From: Phytophthora hibernalis
Lineage: Eukaryota; Oomycota; Peronosporomycetes; Peronosporales; Peronosporaceae
Length of the DNA stretch: 64,000 nucleotides
NCBI GenBank assembly: GCA_012656075.1
Contig: JAAKBF010000149.1
Location: forward strand, 518,443-582,442
Direction: 5' to 3'
Shown here piece after piece: positions 50,830-61,799 of this stretch. A program made the translations under genes and the position numbers. Numbering within the stretch: the first letter of the stretch is position 1; every line of letters begins with the position of its first letter. The notes under the pieces are model-generated. The model did not search any database and was not told the origin of the DNA. It was given only the letters and a program-made list of their open reading frames with translations.

Positions 50830-51903
50830 TCATTTTTTTGACTTCCAGTACTCGTTTTCAAGAGTTGATCTCTTGTTCTTGTTAATTAAACGGAGATTTG
50901 AGAATGGCTCCCAGGAGTCAGGCTCATTACCAACCCACTTGATCAGATATTTGTACATACCAGACCGCATCTTTTTGTGATCCAAGATCTTTTCCGCCTC
51001 AAGAATGTCGCCTCGATTAATAGTAGCATCTGTAGTCTCTGTTTTAACCATTTTAAGATCGTTTGGTGCCTTGTAGAGGGTATGACCATTTTTGAACGGA
51101 TTTGGACTCGGTAACCATCCATTCCCACTATTGTATAGACGGCATTGCTCCAACGAGCCGATTCTTTACCAAATGCCTGCTTCTTGAGACGGTATAATAC
51201 GCTTGATCCGACCTCAAACTCCTTCTCAATTCTATCGGCTTCCACCTGATTATGACTCAGATCTGCATCCATTACTTTGCCTTTTGCATCATTCGGGGTC
51301 ATACCAATCGAACGATGAAACGTGCTATTGTAGTTTTCAATAACGTCAGTGATAAGCTTTTGCGAAATCCTCTTGGGGGACATTTTAGTTAGTCTCTGCT
51401 TCAACGTTCTGTTAAATCGCTCAATTTTTCCCATAGTACCATGATCACCGGGCTCGTTGTTGTAGTGCTCAATTTTCTTGGATTTGAAGAACTTGAGCCT
51501 GCGAGTTCATGAACTCGCTACCATTATCGCTTGTAATGATATCCACTTTATGGAGGCGAACAAACGCTTTAAGCGCTACTAACACAGTTGCTGCTGTCTT
51601 GTTCGATAAGACCTTTGCAAAGCCCAACCTCGAGTTGATATTGATAGCAGTCAAAATTGGTCGCTTCTCCCAAAACGCAAGATCCATTTGCCAAGAGTTG
51701 GGGTTATGCGAAGCTATTTTGAAGCCATTGAATCTCTTCTTTTGCTCCTGATATCGTTGAATATCGGTCTGACTCGCATACCAATCCTTTACGATTTTGA
51801 AAGTTATCTTAGGATTTAACTCCTTTGCCTTCCGATACAGAGCTTGAGCTCCGATAAAACCGGTTTTTGGGTCATAGTAGAGTTTCTTTAATAGCGCGTC
51901 CAT
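50830..51903 (-). pseudogene. Maverick retroviral-type integrase with C-terminal chromodomain, two frame shifts
   Basis: Starts MDALLKKLYYDPKTGFIGAQ. The catalytic Asp-Asp-Glu residues are NSWQMDLAFWEKRP (about 51,690), IITSDNGSEFMN (about 51,530) and GKIERFNRTLKQRL (about 51,420). The GPY/F-like part ends SSVLYRLKKQAFGKESARWS. The chromodomain is GDILEAEKILDHKKMRSGMY, YKYLIKWVG and DSWEPFSNL (about 50,880-51,010). Shifts occur near 51,470 and 51,110. Chromodomain integrases are the Polinton hallmark; they insert the element and may aim it at modified histones. polB lies 39 bp away upstream. Confidence 0.9.
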
Positions 51904-51914
51904 GATCTATATTT
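51904..51914 (-). promoter_or_regulatory. AAATATAG box before the integrase gene
   Basis: Minus strand AAATATAGATC ends at ATG 51,903, within the 38-bp gap to polB. Confidence 0.5.
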
Positions 51915-51941
51915 ACATTAAAAAATTCAGTGGTTAGCTGC

Positions 51942-54900
51942 TTAAATATCAAGTGGTTCAGTCGTGATGCCATCATCAAGTACTCGACGTTTGTCATAGT
52001 AGTAGTTGAGCGCTGTTTTGTTTTGAGTATAGGTTATGATAGATTTGGTTTCTTTCGATAGTCTGAACCCCTTGTTTGTACCTTGTAGCGTGATGCGATC
52101 CCGTACAACAGTCTCAAACCCATCAGGATTAAGAACACCATTGTTTCGACCACCTCCCTGCTGAACACCCTTCGCTGAAACTTTTACCTTGTAAGATTCG
52201 TCGGGTAGATAGCAAATATAGTTCTTACTCGATAGTGAGACCATAGCATCACCTGACCATTCATCTTTGAACAAACCAGGGGTACGGCGATCAAACTTAG
52301 CTACCTCAGTGTTGAAGTCGCGTGGGAACCAATCGTATTTATGCTCCTTGAAGTGAGCACGTAGCTCAGGCTTGATACAGTCTTGAAACGGATTCTCACA
52401 GCTGAAAGCGATATAAGCTGAATCAGTGTCCATCTCCTGGTACCGGAAGTCAGAGCGGTCGAAGTAGAAATCTATGCAGTGGTAGTAGAACTGAAGCATA
52501 CGTAGCTTCGCAAGCTGATAGATAGCAATCGACAAATGGATTGGGTTCTTGTTATTACGTCGGCGTTTCTTCATGGTGATTTCACACGCATCGTTAAGCT
52601 CTTCCAAGCCATGGAACGTAAAGTGTTCGATCTTGTTCTTAATACCTTTGTCGCTCGACTCATACTTGACCTCTTTGTGCTTGCTCATGTCCATTCCAGA
52701 TCGACCAAAAGCACTGTTGCCTACAAGTTTCATCATCTCAGCAATCATCGCCTTAGACTTATCAACATCACCTTCTCGTCGAGCGTTTGATACAGCCTCC
52801 ATAAAAGGAGCAAAAGCCTTGTGAGAGCTGGCCTTGATAAAGCAGTAAGTCTTGGTGATCTCCATACCATGAGAAAGGTACCACTTGAGCAAAGGAGTGT
52901 AGATGAGAATCTTTTCACCAAAGTAGCTACCAATCAACTTGCGAGCTGGCTTTGCTCGGCTTTGCTTGCGCGCCTCATTGTGATCGAACATGTGCTTACC
53001 AATGACGCTCTCATTCGTACAGTCGATCAGTACATTCTTGAAAATTGGAGTCAACTCACGAAAGTACTGTTTGCGGTGCTCTGGTGTGCGAATATCACAC
53101 TCGAGAAAGCCGAATACCTTGTCTGCTTTGATGTCATCGATGATACCATCATACGCTTCAACCATAGTCAATCGACCGCATGGCATCTCATTACCAAGAG
53201 CCCATAGGTATACAGCGTTAGCGTCGTATCCGATAATTTTCTTACAGACCTTACCACCGCGAATCTTCGTTTCATTACGCTTAGCGTAGCGATTGAAGAT
53301 AATAGATGGACCTCCAGTAATGTTGGCTTTCATCTTAGAGTAGATATCCTTCTCCTCCTTGTCGATCGAGTAGACCAGTCTGTCCGAGTTGAACTCAAGC
53401 AACTTCTTATACCGAAACCCCTTAAGCGACATGTCTATTCGAGCGGTGTTGCACTTTACGCAGCTGACCAAGATGTTGCCGTCGATGTGGCCAAGATTAT
53501 GGTTGATACGATCCGCTGAAGCGGTATCAGCAGTCAGCTGACAGTAGCATAGACCACACAGATACTTTTGCTTTTGCAGCAATGTATTCAAGTGCTCGAG
53601 TGTCATACCAAATTTTCGCTTTGCCTTAGCGTCCTGACTCTTGTAGCCAGCCATGCGCTTAGCTGGAAATTGGAATGCGTTAGCAGGTTTCTTATCCGGA
53701 AATTGGAGATTATTGAAGCAGGTCTGATACATGACCTTCTCTGAAAGACCAGGTAGGGACACTCCATCCGCAAACATATCCAGATTGAAACGCTTAAATA
53801 GCTCTCGCTGAGCCTTGATAGCTTTGATGAAAGGGACTACGTCGAGATTATTGTACCAGATCAGTAGGTCTTTGATCGATTTCATCTCGTAGTAATCCCA
53901 CACGAACTTCACTCGTTCGTAGTCATCGCCGGTGATGCTTGTTCCACGGAGCTTGCTATCAAAAGCTGACTTAGGCGGGATAGTAGTCTGGTTTAGAACA
54001 TTGAACGCGGTGATGTACTCGTAATGGAAAAGACCCTTGCCAAGACCGCATACACATCTAATTTTGTCATCGCATTTGCAGCCACCGAGATATGTTGTAA
54101 GATACTTGTCGTAGCTAGTACCAGCTGGTACATAGTTAGTGATATCAAGCATTTTCATGTCCGATGTAGCAATGCACATGTAGCTGGGGTTCTTGATGAC
54201 AGATTTGATGTTGTCGGTACCAATTACGGCAAACAAATCCTTCTTAATCAAGTTAAGATCGTATCGACCAGAATTGAAGCCGAATAGTGGTACTTGCTGT
54301 TTCCGTTTCCCGTAATCAGATCTTTGCTTACCAAAACCAAGACTGCGGTGAAAGTCAAAGAAGCTGGCATACTTCCCTCTTCAATCCAACTCTCAACATC
54401 AGGCATCTTGTAGGTCTTACCAAGCTTTACACCTGGAAGTTCCATGCCTGTCAGACCGTGAGCATTGATGAGTTTTTGAAGAAGCAATTTGTACTTATTG
54501 ACATTGTACTGCTGGATCTTCACGGATACATCACCGATGTATTTGAACATATCCGTAAGCAGCACCTTTGGATCGTCATTTACAAAGCAACGCACCTCCT
54601 CGGTTAAGCTATCAGCTACTGATACTGACACAGGAATATGTTCGTTCGTGAAGACAGTATTCTCCCCGTGTTGAGTCGCGGTAGGCTTAAGAATGGCCTC
54701 AAAGTCATAAACGATGAAGTGATCGATGTACTGGTCAGCATCCTTGATGCAATACTTAGTAAGCAGTGATCGTATCGTGTTCTGAGCCGGTTTGTAAATA
54801 GTTGGCTCAGCGGGGAAGCTCTCAATATTTACAAGCTCACACTGATTCTTCTTGTGATTTTTCAGCTTTTCAGCGCTGATAAAAACCATTTCACACTTAG

Positions 54901-55936
54901 GACATTGATACTTAGACTGAAGCATATCGATGTTCTTAATGTAAAGAGCGTGATTCTCGTGCGATAGAATATCCATAGCTTCATACCCCTTGTCCGATCT
55001 ACGAATGCATTTTACATTTCCAGAAACTACATCCATATTATATACGTTAATACCATGTTGGAAGCAGTCCTCAACCTCATCGAGCTGTAGTAGGTCAATG
55101 GGCTTGAAGCTTCGAAATAGGCTCAACGTTTCGTTAACCCCTTGAAAGAGCAATAGCGCTTGAATGCCTCCTTCACCTGAGCCTGAATTCTGCGAGGATC
55201 CTTCTTAGAGCTCTGGAATGTATGCCAGGCGATGCAGTGGAAGACACTTGTTGTTGGTCTTAGGGAAGTTGATTACATGCTTGTTTTCGCGAATAATCTG
55301 AGGGATGACAGTTTCGATGTCTCCCAGTGCATCGCAGACGCATGGTCGCGATGGTAGATGAATGACTTGAATGCAGTGATACGGCTTGAGCTGGTAGGTC
55401 CCCAGTATCTGGGGTAGTTCAGTTTGTCACCAACTCCATAGAACGGATTTCCGAAATCACCTTCTTTCGAATATCAGCCTTGCTGTTGATAGCGACAGGC
55501 TTATTGAACACATATGTGGTAGCGAGATTTGGATAGAATAGCGAGTATCATCAGATCGGTCTTGCTTAAAGTTCTCAACCCAAGAGCATTTCCCATTTAC
55601 TTTGGTCGCACTCGACCTCACATTCGTCGAAAAACATTCACTCGAGCTTGACTAGAAAACAGACTCAACACTCCTCATATAGGTGTGATTCCATGTGATT
55701 ACCATTGTAAAAACGGTACTTAGGATCAGCCTTGTAGTCAGGCGACAAGTGTTTCTCAAGGGTTTCAATCGAAACATTGTACTGCTTAGCTACCAATCTC
55801 AGGTTGATTGGGCGCGAAACGTTGCTTACATAAACCATCTTACCCGTTCTACCACGCACCTTAACACGGTAGCTACTACCCCATTTGATAGCTTGGATAT
55901 TTAATCTCTTTAATCCTTCGAGCTCGTGTGCAAAAT
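51942..55936 (-). pseudogene. Maverick protein-primed-type DNA polymerase B (copy B), C-terminal 769+ codons open
   Basis: N-terminal region with several shifts (55,936-54,300; the ATG is destroyed by a 1-nt deletion). A zinc-finger-like CPKCEMVFISAEKLKNHKKN lies near 54,900, exonuclease motif HFIVYDFEA near 54,690, and YNNLDVVPF near 53,850. An HNH/endonuclease VII-like insert (LCGLCYCQ...ADRINHNLGHIDGN, CVKCNTAR) lies at 53,430-53,575. Palm motif A is IGYDANAVYLWALGNEMPCG (about 53,220), motif B is KLVGNSAFGRSG (about 52,710) and motif C is MDTDSAYIAF (about 52,420). The end has KVSAKGVQQGGG and YYYDKRRVLDDG. The order and end match Polinton polymerases. The last break lies near 54,350; from there on all key residues are present. 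Confidence 0.9.
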
Positions 55937-56169
55937 GTTGCCTATATATTGTTGGGTATATTATTCTTCGTAGATATGACTTTATAATCTTTTGGATCTT
56001 GTATCAGGATCGACTTTATATCATACTAATATACAAAAATCTGAAATGAATTAATTCAGATATTTGGAGTATGCCTTGGTGGAGGTTTTAAGCCAGTTAT
56101 TTGAAGCGTGTTGTCGGCGTCAGTCATTGGCTATATTCTTGACTTTTTATCTGAGAAAAAATTGATTAA

Positions 56170-56367
56170 TTAATTAAGTTCAGTTTCAGCGCTTTCTGTT
56201 TCGTTAAGTTCGGTTCTGGGCTTACGCTTGCGAGCTCGAATCTGCTTTCTATTCTTGTCGTCGTAGCTCTTTTGATACGACAAGCGAGTCGCGTGTGCGC
56301 TGGGTAGCGCTTCTGTGCTGCTGATACGTTCCTTGCTAGCTTGGTATTGCTCAGGAGAGTACGCCAT
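56170..56367 (-). pseudogene. Small Lys/Arg-rich Maverick protein (copy B)
   Basis: Same protein as at 11,871, but with small deletions around residues 15-27 (SKERISSTEALPSAHATRLS instead of the intact stretch). The basic core and acidic end are unchanged. ATATAGTAAC precedes the ATG. Confidence 0.6.
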
Positions 56368-56462
56368 GTTACTATATTACTAACTTTATATTTATCACGA
56401 TCGATCAACAAATACTTGGTAATTGAGAAGTTGAAAACACAATGCTTCCATTAAATTATTAA

Positions 56463-56931
56463 TCATTTCCTCTTTCCTCTTCCTCTGTTTCTCTTTGTGC
56501 TCTGTGAGGGTTGTTGTTGTTGAGGTTGTCGCTGAGCTTCAGTAGCAGGAAGCAGCGAAGTGTGCTCGGTCAATTCTTGATGCTGCGCTCCAGCAGCAAA
56601 AGTCAGGTCGGTCATTTCTTGTCGCTGGGCTTGTAACGGTGTCTCGTCCTTCGCTACCTCGATCATGTTGTCAAGCTTCGATTTCCAATGTTGCGAATAT
56701 GACAGAATCGCCCCCATCGCAATGTCAACACCAATCATCCGACACACGATAAGCGAGCGGCCAGAAGCTGTTAAACATCCTTTTTCGTCGGTTGGATTCT
56801 CTCCGAAGGCCAAAACAATGATTGTAATGACCGCCAATATGACAGGTACGAAGCATTGAGCGTTGATGATCCACCGTCTGTATCCTGCTCTACACAAGAA
56901 AATTAGCAACAGCATATTCAAACGATTAGGG
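56463..56931 (-). CDS. Maverick-end protein with membrane helix and basic tail (copy B, open)
   Basis: MLLLIFLCRAGYRRW, membrane helix CFVPVILAVITIIVLAFG, GRSLIVCRMIGVDIAMG, SYSQHWKSKLDNMIEVAKDE, Gln-rich linker and KRNRGRGKRK. In this copy alone the frame is continuous across the G-run (GGGGGCGATTC). It is also open upstream through the last part of the Crinkler header, giving a 259-codon frame from 57,242. Whether the product is one fused protein or begins at Met 56,931 is undecided. Confidence 0.5.
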
Positions 56932-56984
56932 GGAGAATACGTACGCTTATATTTCAGCGCTCTGGAAGCAGTTCCACCAATGTC

Positions 56985-57336
56985 AACGCGAACATGACCC
57001 GGAACCACCACCAACGTGAACTTGGCCCTCACCCGGTTGAAACTTATCTCCAAGATACTTGACGTTCTTGAGCCACAGTCTCGGATCCATCTGCACGCAG
57101 CCTTGCGGATGTCCACGTTCATCGAGCGCCACAGCTGCCGCGCCAGCCCCATCAGCCACGCGCCGTCCGCTTCTTCGCCAGGAAGAGCTGCAGGTCCTTG
57201 GCGCATCAAAGTAATAGTCGAAGAGCTTCTCCTTGATCGCATCCTTCAAGTCTCCCACCGACTGACCCACGTCTATGTCCACCACCGAGAACGCGTTTCC
57301 TGCCACACCAACGATAGCACAGAAGAGCTTCACCAT
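56985..57336 (-). pseudogene. Crinkler (CRN) effector header domain, copy B
   Basis: ATG 57,336 starts MVKLFCAIVGVAGNAFSVVD, with GQSVGDLKDAIKEKLFDYYF, a standard CRN start. LQLFLAKK lies at 57,170-57,193 in another frame. The middle matches copy A, and the HVLVVVP site (57,001-57,019) has lost two bases. The upstream initiator TCATTCTAG lies at 57,358-57,367. Broken by at least two shifts. Confidence 0.7.
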
Positions 57337-57489
57337 CTTTCCTCCACGCGGCAGATTCTAGAATGAGGGAGAATTTCTGGAAGGAAGGTTACTACATATC
57401 GTACCCTTGGTTACTCCCTTTCGCACTTGCGTATCTGTGCCGAAGAGCACCACGCAATCGTCTCAGCCCTGCAAGTGATTTATTAATGT

Positions 57490-58260
57490 CTAAGGATTCA
57501 TCCGAACACTGTTACATGAAGTTGTTGTGCTAGCTGGAGCGATTGAATTCTCTTTGATCGATTGCGGGCGTAAATTGGACTGGAGGTCGTTGATGTTGGG
57601 GCCTCCCGCCTTGGCCATCTCGCGAGCCTTGGATACATGCTGGTCCATCGTACGCCGGTGAGCGTCGAGTAGAATGACGCAGCAGAGAGCGTACAATCGG
57701 CGCCAGACCTCTTCAATTTGAGGCGTCCACAATGCACCAGAACACTCCTTCATGGCAAATATCAGAGCGACTCCCAGTGGATCGTAGTGCTCCATCTTGA
57801 CGCCAAAACGCAGATGTGTGTGTCAGCTCTCCACACGCTCCACCATATTGTCTCCTACTAGAATAGTCCGCAAGCCGCTGATATGAACCAGCACCTTGCT
57901 GCGCACCACCATCGACGACCGAAATATTGGCTTGAGAGCTGGCGAGTTGTGATCCAGGAACGCGTAAAATGTATCGTCGAGTTGAGTGATGCGCGAGTTG
58001 CTCTGGGAGTTATTGGTGCTTCGTTTACTGTTGGTTGACGGCGGCCCAACTTCAAAGAACGCCTCATTCCAGAAGGCTGCAGCTGTAATTCTGTGACTTG
58101 CGGTGGAGGTTGTGTAGTACGAGAAACTCGGCAGGTGTTTCAGTATTTGCCCTCGCGAAAGCTTGCGTGGTCTTCGGTCGTCTGGCGCTGCGAAGACGGA
58201 GTTGCACGTACAGCCAAGTACACCCATAAACCCTGTTTCCTCTGCCTGCAAAACTCGCAA
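57490..58260 (-). pseudogene. Globin gene, copy B, one in-frame stop
   Basis: The N-terminal half contains ITQLDDTFYAFLDHNSPALK, PIFRSSMVVRSKVLVHISGL and VGDNMVERVES. The C-terminal half contains THLRFGVKMEHYDPLGVALI (His of the F helix, then the E/F-G pattern typical of flavohaemoglobin-type globins) and WRRLYALCCVILLDAHRRT. Between the halves a TGA (near 57,822) results from a small deletion; the copy at 60.9 kb reads through with LM. The first exon begins after an intron-like TTTTGCAG at about 58,260. It ends with a Ser/Asn tail. A single-domain haem protein for oxygen or NO chemistry is the likely role. Confidence 0.65.
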
Positions 58261-58261
58261 G

Positions 58262-58744
58262 TAAACAGTGTGGTGGGTCTATCGATGATCCAACGAACGG
58301 GTGCTGCTAATTGCAGAACGCAACGAATATCAGCTGAGCAATATGCTAATGGGGCAAGTGGCCGTCCTCCAGCCAAATAGGTCCGAGAATCAGAACACGA
58401 AGGCAGGTAAAGGTTTTTTTGCCGGTGCACGACTTCATCATGAACACAACTGCGAAACGGGCTCCGTCATCGCAACATCCCTGTAGAACAACTCACCGTT
58501 CACTGAACAATGCATGCACTTCAACTCCGTCATGTAGCCATGTGTCGAACACCGAGACAACAAACTTCAGGTGTGCCACGTAATAACCAAAATCAACTAT
58601 TTCAGTACTCTTTCCAAAGCTGCACTCCAGTCAAATTCCGCACACCGTAACCTTCCACGTGCCTCTCGACCATGACGGACGCTGTGCAGGTCGCCGCCGG
58701 CGCTTCCGGCAGCTATTCAAGCCACTCAGGACTGTCCAAGATTG
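58262..58744. other. Region upstream of the globin gene; nothing else recognised
   Basis: The stretch contains the probable first intron and leader of the globin gene (minus strand) and ends at the kinase-containing duplicate. Short open frames on both strands show no domain. Confidence 0.4.
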
Positions 58745-59099
58745 AACACCATGAGTACCCTCACTCGCGACGCGACCATACCATCATGCGGCAAACTTTG
58801 GGCGAGGGGTTGAAAGCCATAGCGCCTTCCTTTCCGATACTAAAAAGCCAGTTTATACCGGTACTTCCGATACCTCTAAGCACATTGCTGCGTTTTTTAA
58901 TTGCGAAATGCAGAGGTGGTGTTAGAGGGGTTACGAAAGGTTACGGATTACTGTTGTTGTCGGCTTAAGTACGGGATTTATTGTACCGATAACAAGTTAA
59001 GTCCAAAACCCTGAATATATGTACCGGTAGCTCCAGAAACTACAGTTCTCTATTGACGGCCGGAGCGGCGGCTGTGACACACTTGATCACTGCGAGAGG

Positions 59100-60339
59100 A
59101 GCTGAAGCTGAACCGCATTGCCTTCTCCATTCCAATTGTCTGCGATTCTTGAAAGCCATTACCATTCAGACTGGATCTGTGTGATTCGGGTGCGTTACGG
59201 GAATCTCCAGCCCGGATGGCCCACTTCTTTTCGTGTCCAGAACTGGAGTCGATGATGAAGTTTTTTCATCCGATTCAGGCAACCCCATGGGGACGACCTC
59301 AGTGAACTGGGAAGCATTATGAATATGAAGTACTGCCTCAACCGATTTTATTGAGCGACGCGACAGAGCTTCATGCTAGAACAACATAGACATCGCACCA
59401 AATCACGACCTGATATCTCTTCTGTGCAAGGGTCTTGCTGAATGCGTGGATAGGAAGGGTGCTCTGTTGGATCACATGCAGCAGTTAGAAAATTGACCAG
59501 AAGATGTGCCGTGGAACGCAGTGCTACGGAGATCTGCCGTATGTTTGGGGATATGCTACCTCCGGGGCTGAACTACGTGGTGGCGATCGAAGATCTGGCA
59601 GTAAATGTTGTCCGACGCCAATACCACGTGCAGTATCATGCAGGAGAAAGCGCGTGCGCTAAAGTTGTTTTACAATTAACATTTATCCATGCGATGAGTA
59701 CGTTGACAAGCCGACCTTGGTGTGAGCTGCCATTCGTACCCGATGAAGATGAAAACGAAAACCGTGTTGCTGAATTCCGTGATAGAACGAACTGTCAAAA
59801 GTGGGCAGATTTCTGGCGTCGAAGGAGCCCCTGACGCATTTGCAGACCGTGGAGAAAATGAGCATGGAGCGAGATGGTCGTTTGTTCATGGAACTATCCC
59901 CGATTGGCATTCGGAAGTATCCTGAAATTGACGAATATGCGAGTGGCTGCAGCACATGCTGACGGCCTTGAAGTATTGGCATGGGTACTGTCATGGCGAT
60001 ATCCGCTGGCGAAACATTGTACTCAGCCTTGGTGGATGGAACCAACCAGCTACTGGATGCTGATCGATACGACGAATCGTCACCAAACACAACAGTAATC
60101 CAGTGGAATCACCAATATGAGCCATGACACTACGATTCAAGCATCGATTTCACCAGTTAGGTGAACTCATGACGATATGTTGTTCAGGGCTGCCCAGTGC
60201 GAATATGAAAAAGATGCAAGCTTGTTCTTCAATCATGATCGATGCACCGGAATTCACGGCGGAAGATGCGCTCGCCCGTCTGGTGGAGCAAGCGATGGCA
60301 ACAGCTCGTGATTATTCTGGTATCCACAGAGCAGAATGA
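59100..60339 (+). pseudogene. Crinkler-type kinase-like domain, copy 2, more heavily broken
   Basis: Recognisable parts are RRSPDAFADRGENEHGARW-type frame variants of the region before the catalytic loop, the CHGDIRWRN coding sequence near 59,992-60,020, and APEFTAEDALARLVEQAMAT near 60,250. Small indels break it at least six times. It was probably a full domain before duplication. Confidence 0.5.
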
Positions 60340-60489
60340 CTCGATTCATGCTTAGTTTTCAACAAAATCTGAACAAGTATTTCCATTGTGGATGCTGAAT
60401 TTCATGTGGTTGTGCAAAGTGCCAGAATGACTGGAGCATGAAGTAAAATCGCGTCAGAGATCTGAGGGCATTCAGTCGGCAGCGGACGG

Positions 60490-60805
60490 ATGAAGTGTAC
60501 ATGTAGGCTTAGCAGTGTCGAAGCAACGAACTCCAAAGCACGTTTAGTAGTTATGATTGAGAAAATGCGGTTGTTGCAGGGTTGCGCATTTGTTTTTTGG
60601 TATGATCAAGAACACACCATCGGAAAAGGATCCGAATCTTCAGCTGTTTACTTTGCGGATTCAACGGCGTCAGTTCATACTATTAGTATTAGACGCTTTT
60701 GTGCACGCAGTATCTCGTCCGAAGAAGCCAAGACTACAACCACTCGCAAAGTTCATCTCCGATGCAGCGGTTTCCAAAGGCGTCCGTGGCTATCAGTACA
60801 AGTAA
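60490..60805 (+). pseudogene. Unrecognised coding remnant after the kinase-like domain, copy 2
   Basis: Matches 26,990-27,310. Here one frame reads MIKNTPSEKDPNLQLFTLRI and FILLVLDAFVHAVSRPKKPR and ends GVRGYQYK. The hydrophobic stretch FILLVLDAF is clearer than in copy 1. Confidence 0.35.
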
Positions 60806-60862
60806 CTTTCATTGGCACAGTACGCCGAACCTGTTTTTCTGCGTCGCGGGGCCGGCCACAAC

Positions 60863-61212
60863 GTGTGGAGAGTCTGATGCACACACATCTGCGTTTTGGC
60901 GTCAAGATGGAGCACTACGATCCACTGGGAGTCGCTCTGATATTTGCCATGAAGGAGTGTTCTGGTGCATTGTGGACGCCTCAAATTGAAGAGGTCTGGC
61001 GCCGATTGTACGCTCTCTGCTGCGTCATTCTACTCGACGCTCACCGGCGTACGATGGACCAGCATGTATCCGCTCGCGAGATGGCCAAGGCGGGAGGTAG
61101 CCCCAACATCAACGACCTCCAGTCCAATTTACGCCCGCAATCGATCAAAGAGAATTCAATCGCTCCAGCTAGCACAACAACTTCATGTAACAGTGTTCGG
61201 ATGAATCCTTAG
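60863..61212 (+). pseudogene. Globin gene, copy C, C-terminal half only
   Basis: VESLMHTHLRFGVKMEHYDP to NSVRMNP and a stop at 61,210, equal to the second half of the gene at 57.5-57.8 kb but without its stop. The first half is missing. The reading is fused upstream in frame to the unrelated remnant (a frame open from 60,490), giving a chimeric 240-codon frame. Confidence 0.7.
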
Positions 61213-61334
61213 ACATTAATAAATCACTTGCAGGGCTGAGACGATTGCGTGGTGCTCTTCGGCACAGATACGCAAGTGCGAAAGGGAGTAACCAAGGGTA
61301 CGATATGTAGTAACCTTCCTTCCAGAAATTCTCC

Positions 61335-61344
61335 CTCATTCTAG
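61335..61344 (+). promoter_or_regulatory. Oomycete initiator-like element of Crinkler header C
   Basis: CTCATTCTAG lies 22-31 bp before ATG 61,366, in the same sequence context as headers A and B. Confidence 0.55.
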
Positions 61345-61365
61345 AATCTGCCGCGTGGAGGAAAG

Positions 61366-61714
61366 ATGGTGAAGCTCTTCTGTGCTATCGTTGGTGTGGC
61401 AGGAAACGTTTTCCTGTGGACATAGACGTGGTCAGTCGGTGGAGACTTGAAGGATGCGATCAAGGCAAAGAAGCTCGAACACTATCACGTTTGACGCAAG
61501 GACCTGCAGCTCTTCCTGGCGAAGAAGCAGGACGGCGCGTGGCTGACGGAACTGACGCGCTGCAAGGTGTGAGTGACACTAGTGGCTATAAACATCTACA
61601 GTTTACCGACGCGGAGTTACGAGACGTTGGACTGGATAGTGGAGATCTGGGCGAAGTGAGTCGTGCAGAAAAAGCTGCTGAAAGGGTCATGTGCACGTTC
61701 TGGTGGTGGTTCCG
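61366..61714 (+). pseudogene. Crinkler (CRN) effector header domain, copy C
   Basis: Start MVKLFCAIVGVAGN as in copy B, LQLFLAKK at 61,504-61,527, and GAWLT. The middle then differs from A and B (GVSDTSGYKHLQFTDAELRD), which is the more common CRN type. HVLVVVP lies at 61,694-61,714, followed by the Maverick-end sequence. It has shifts near 61,410, 61,480 and 61,570. No effector domain follows. Confidence 0.7.
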
Positions 61715-61799
61715 GGTCATGTTCGCGTTGACATTGGTGGAACTGCTTCCAGAGCGCTGAAATATAAGCGTACGTATTCTCGCCCCTAATCGTTTGAAT

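Larger units (their letters stand above)
44195..57336 (-). mobile_element. Maverick/Polinton element, copy B (left end lost)
   Basis: Carries DNA polymerase B, retroviral-type integrase with chromodomain, packaging ATPase, penton-like capsid fragment and accessory genes. This set defines Maverick/Polinton elements, which are regarded as virus-like. Most genes are on the minus strand and three are on the plus strand. The element is visibly more AT-rich than the flanks. No terminal inverted repeat was found: the left end is cut by a gypsy LTR, and the right end merges into a Crinkler header. Major capsid and cysteine protease genes are not seen and were probably in the lost part. Confidence 0.9.
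58745..60862 (+). repeat. Segmental duplicate of 25,194-27,355
   Basis: Same order and content as copy 1, with numerous 1-5 base indels. It ends in CCACAACG, after which the sequence jumps to the middle of the globin gene (60,863 on). Confidence 0.8.

Noticed and set aside
56463..57242. Taking the 259-codon open frame as a single intact Crinkler protein
   Set aside because: Its first part is an out-of-frame reading of the header (LQLFLAKK is in another frame), so the frame is partly accidental.
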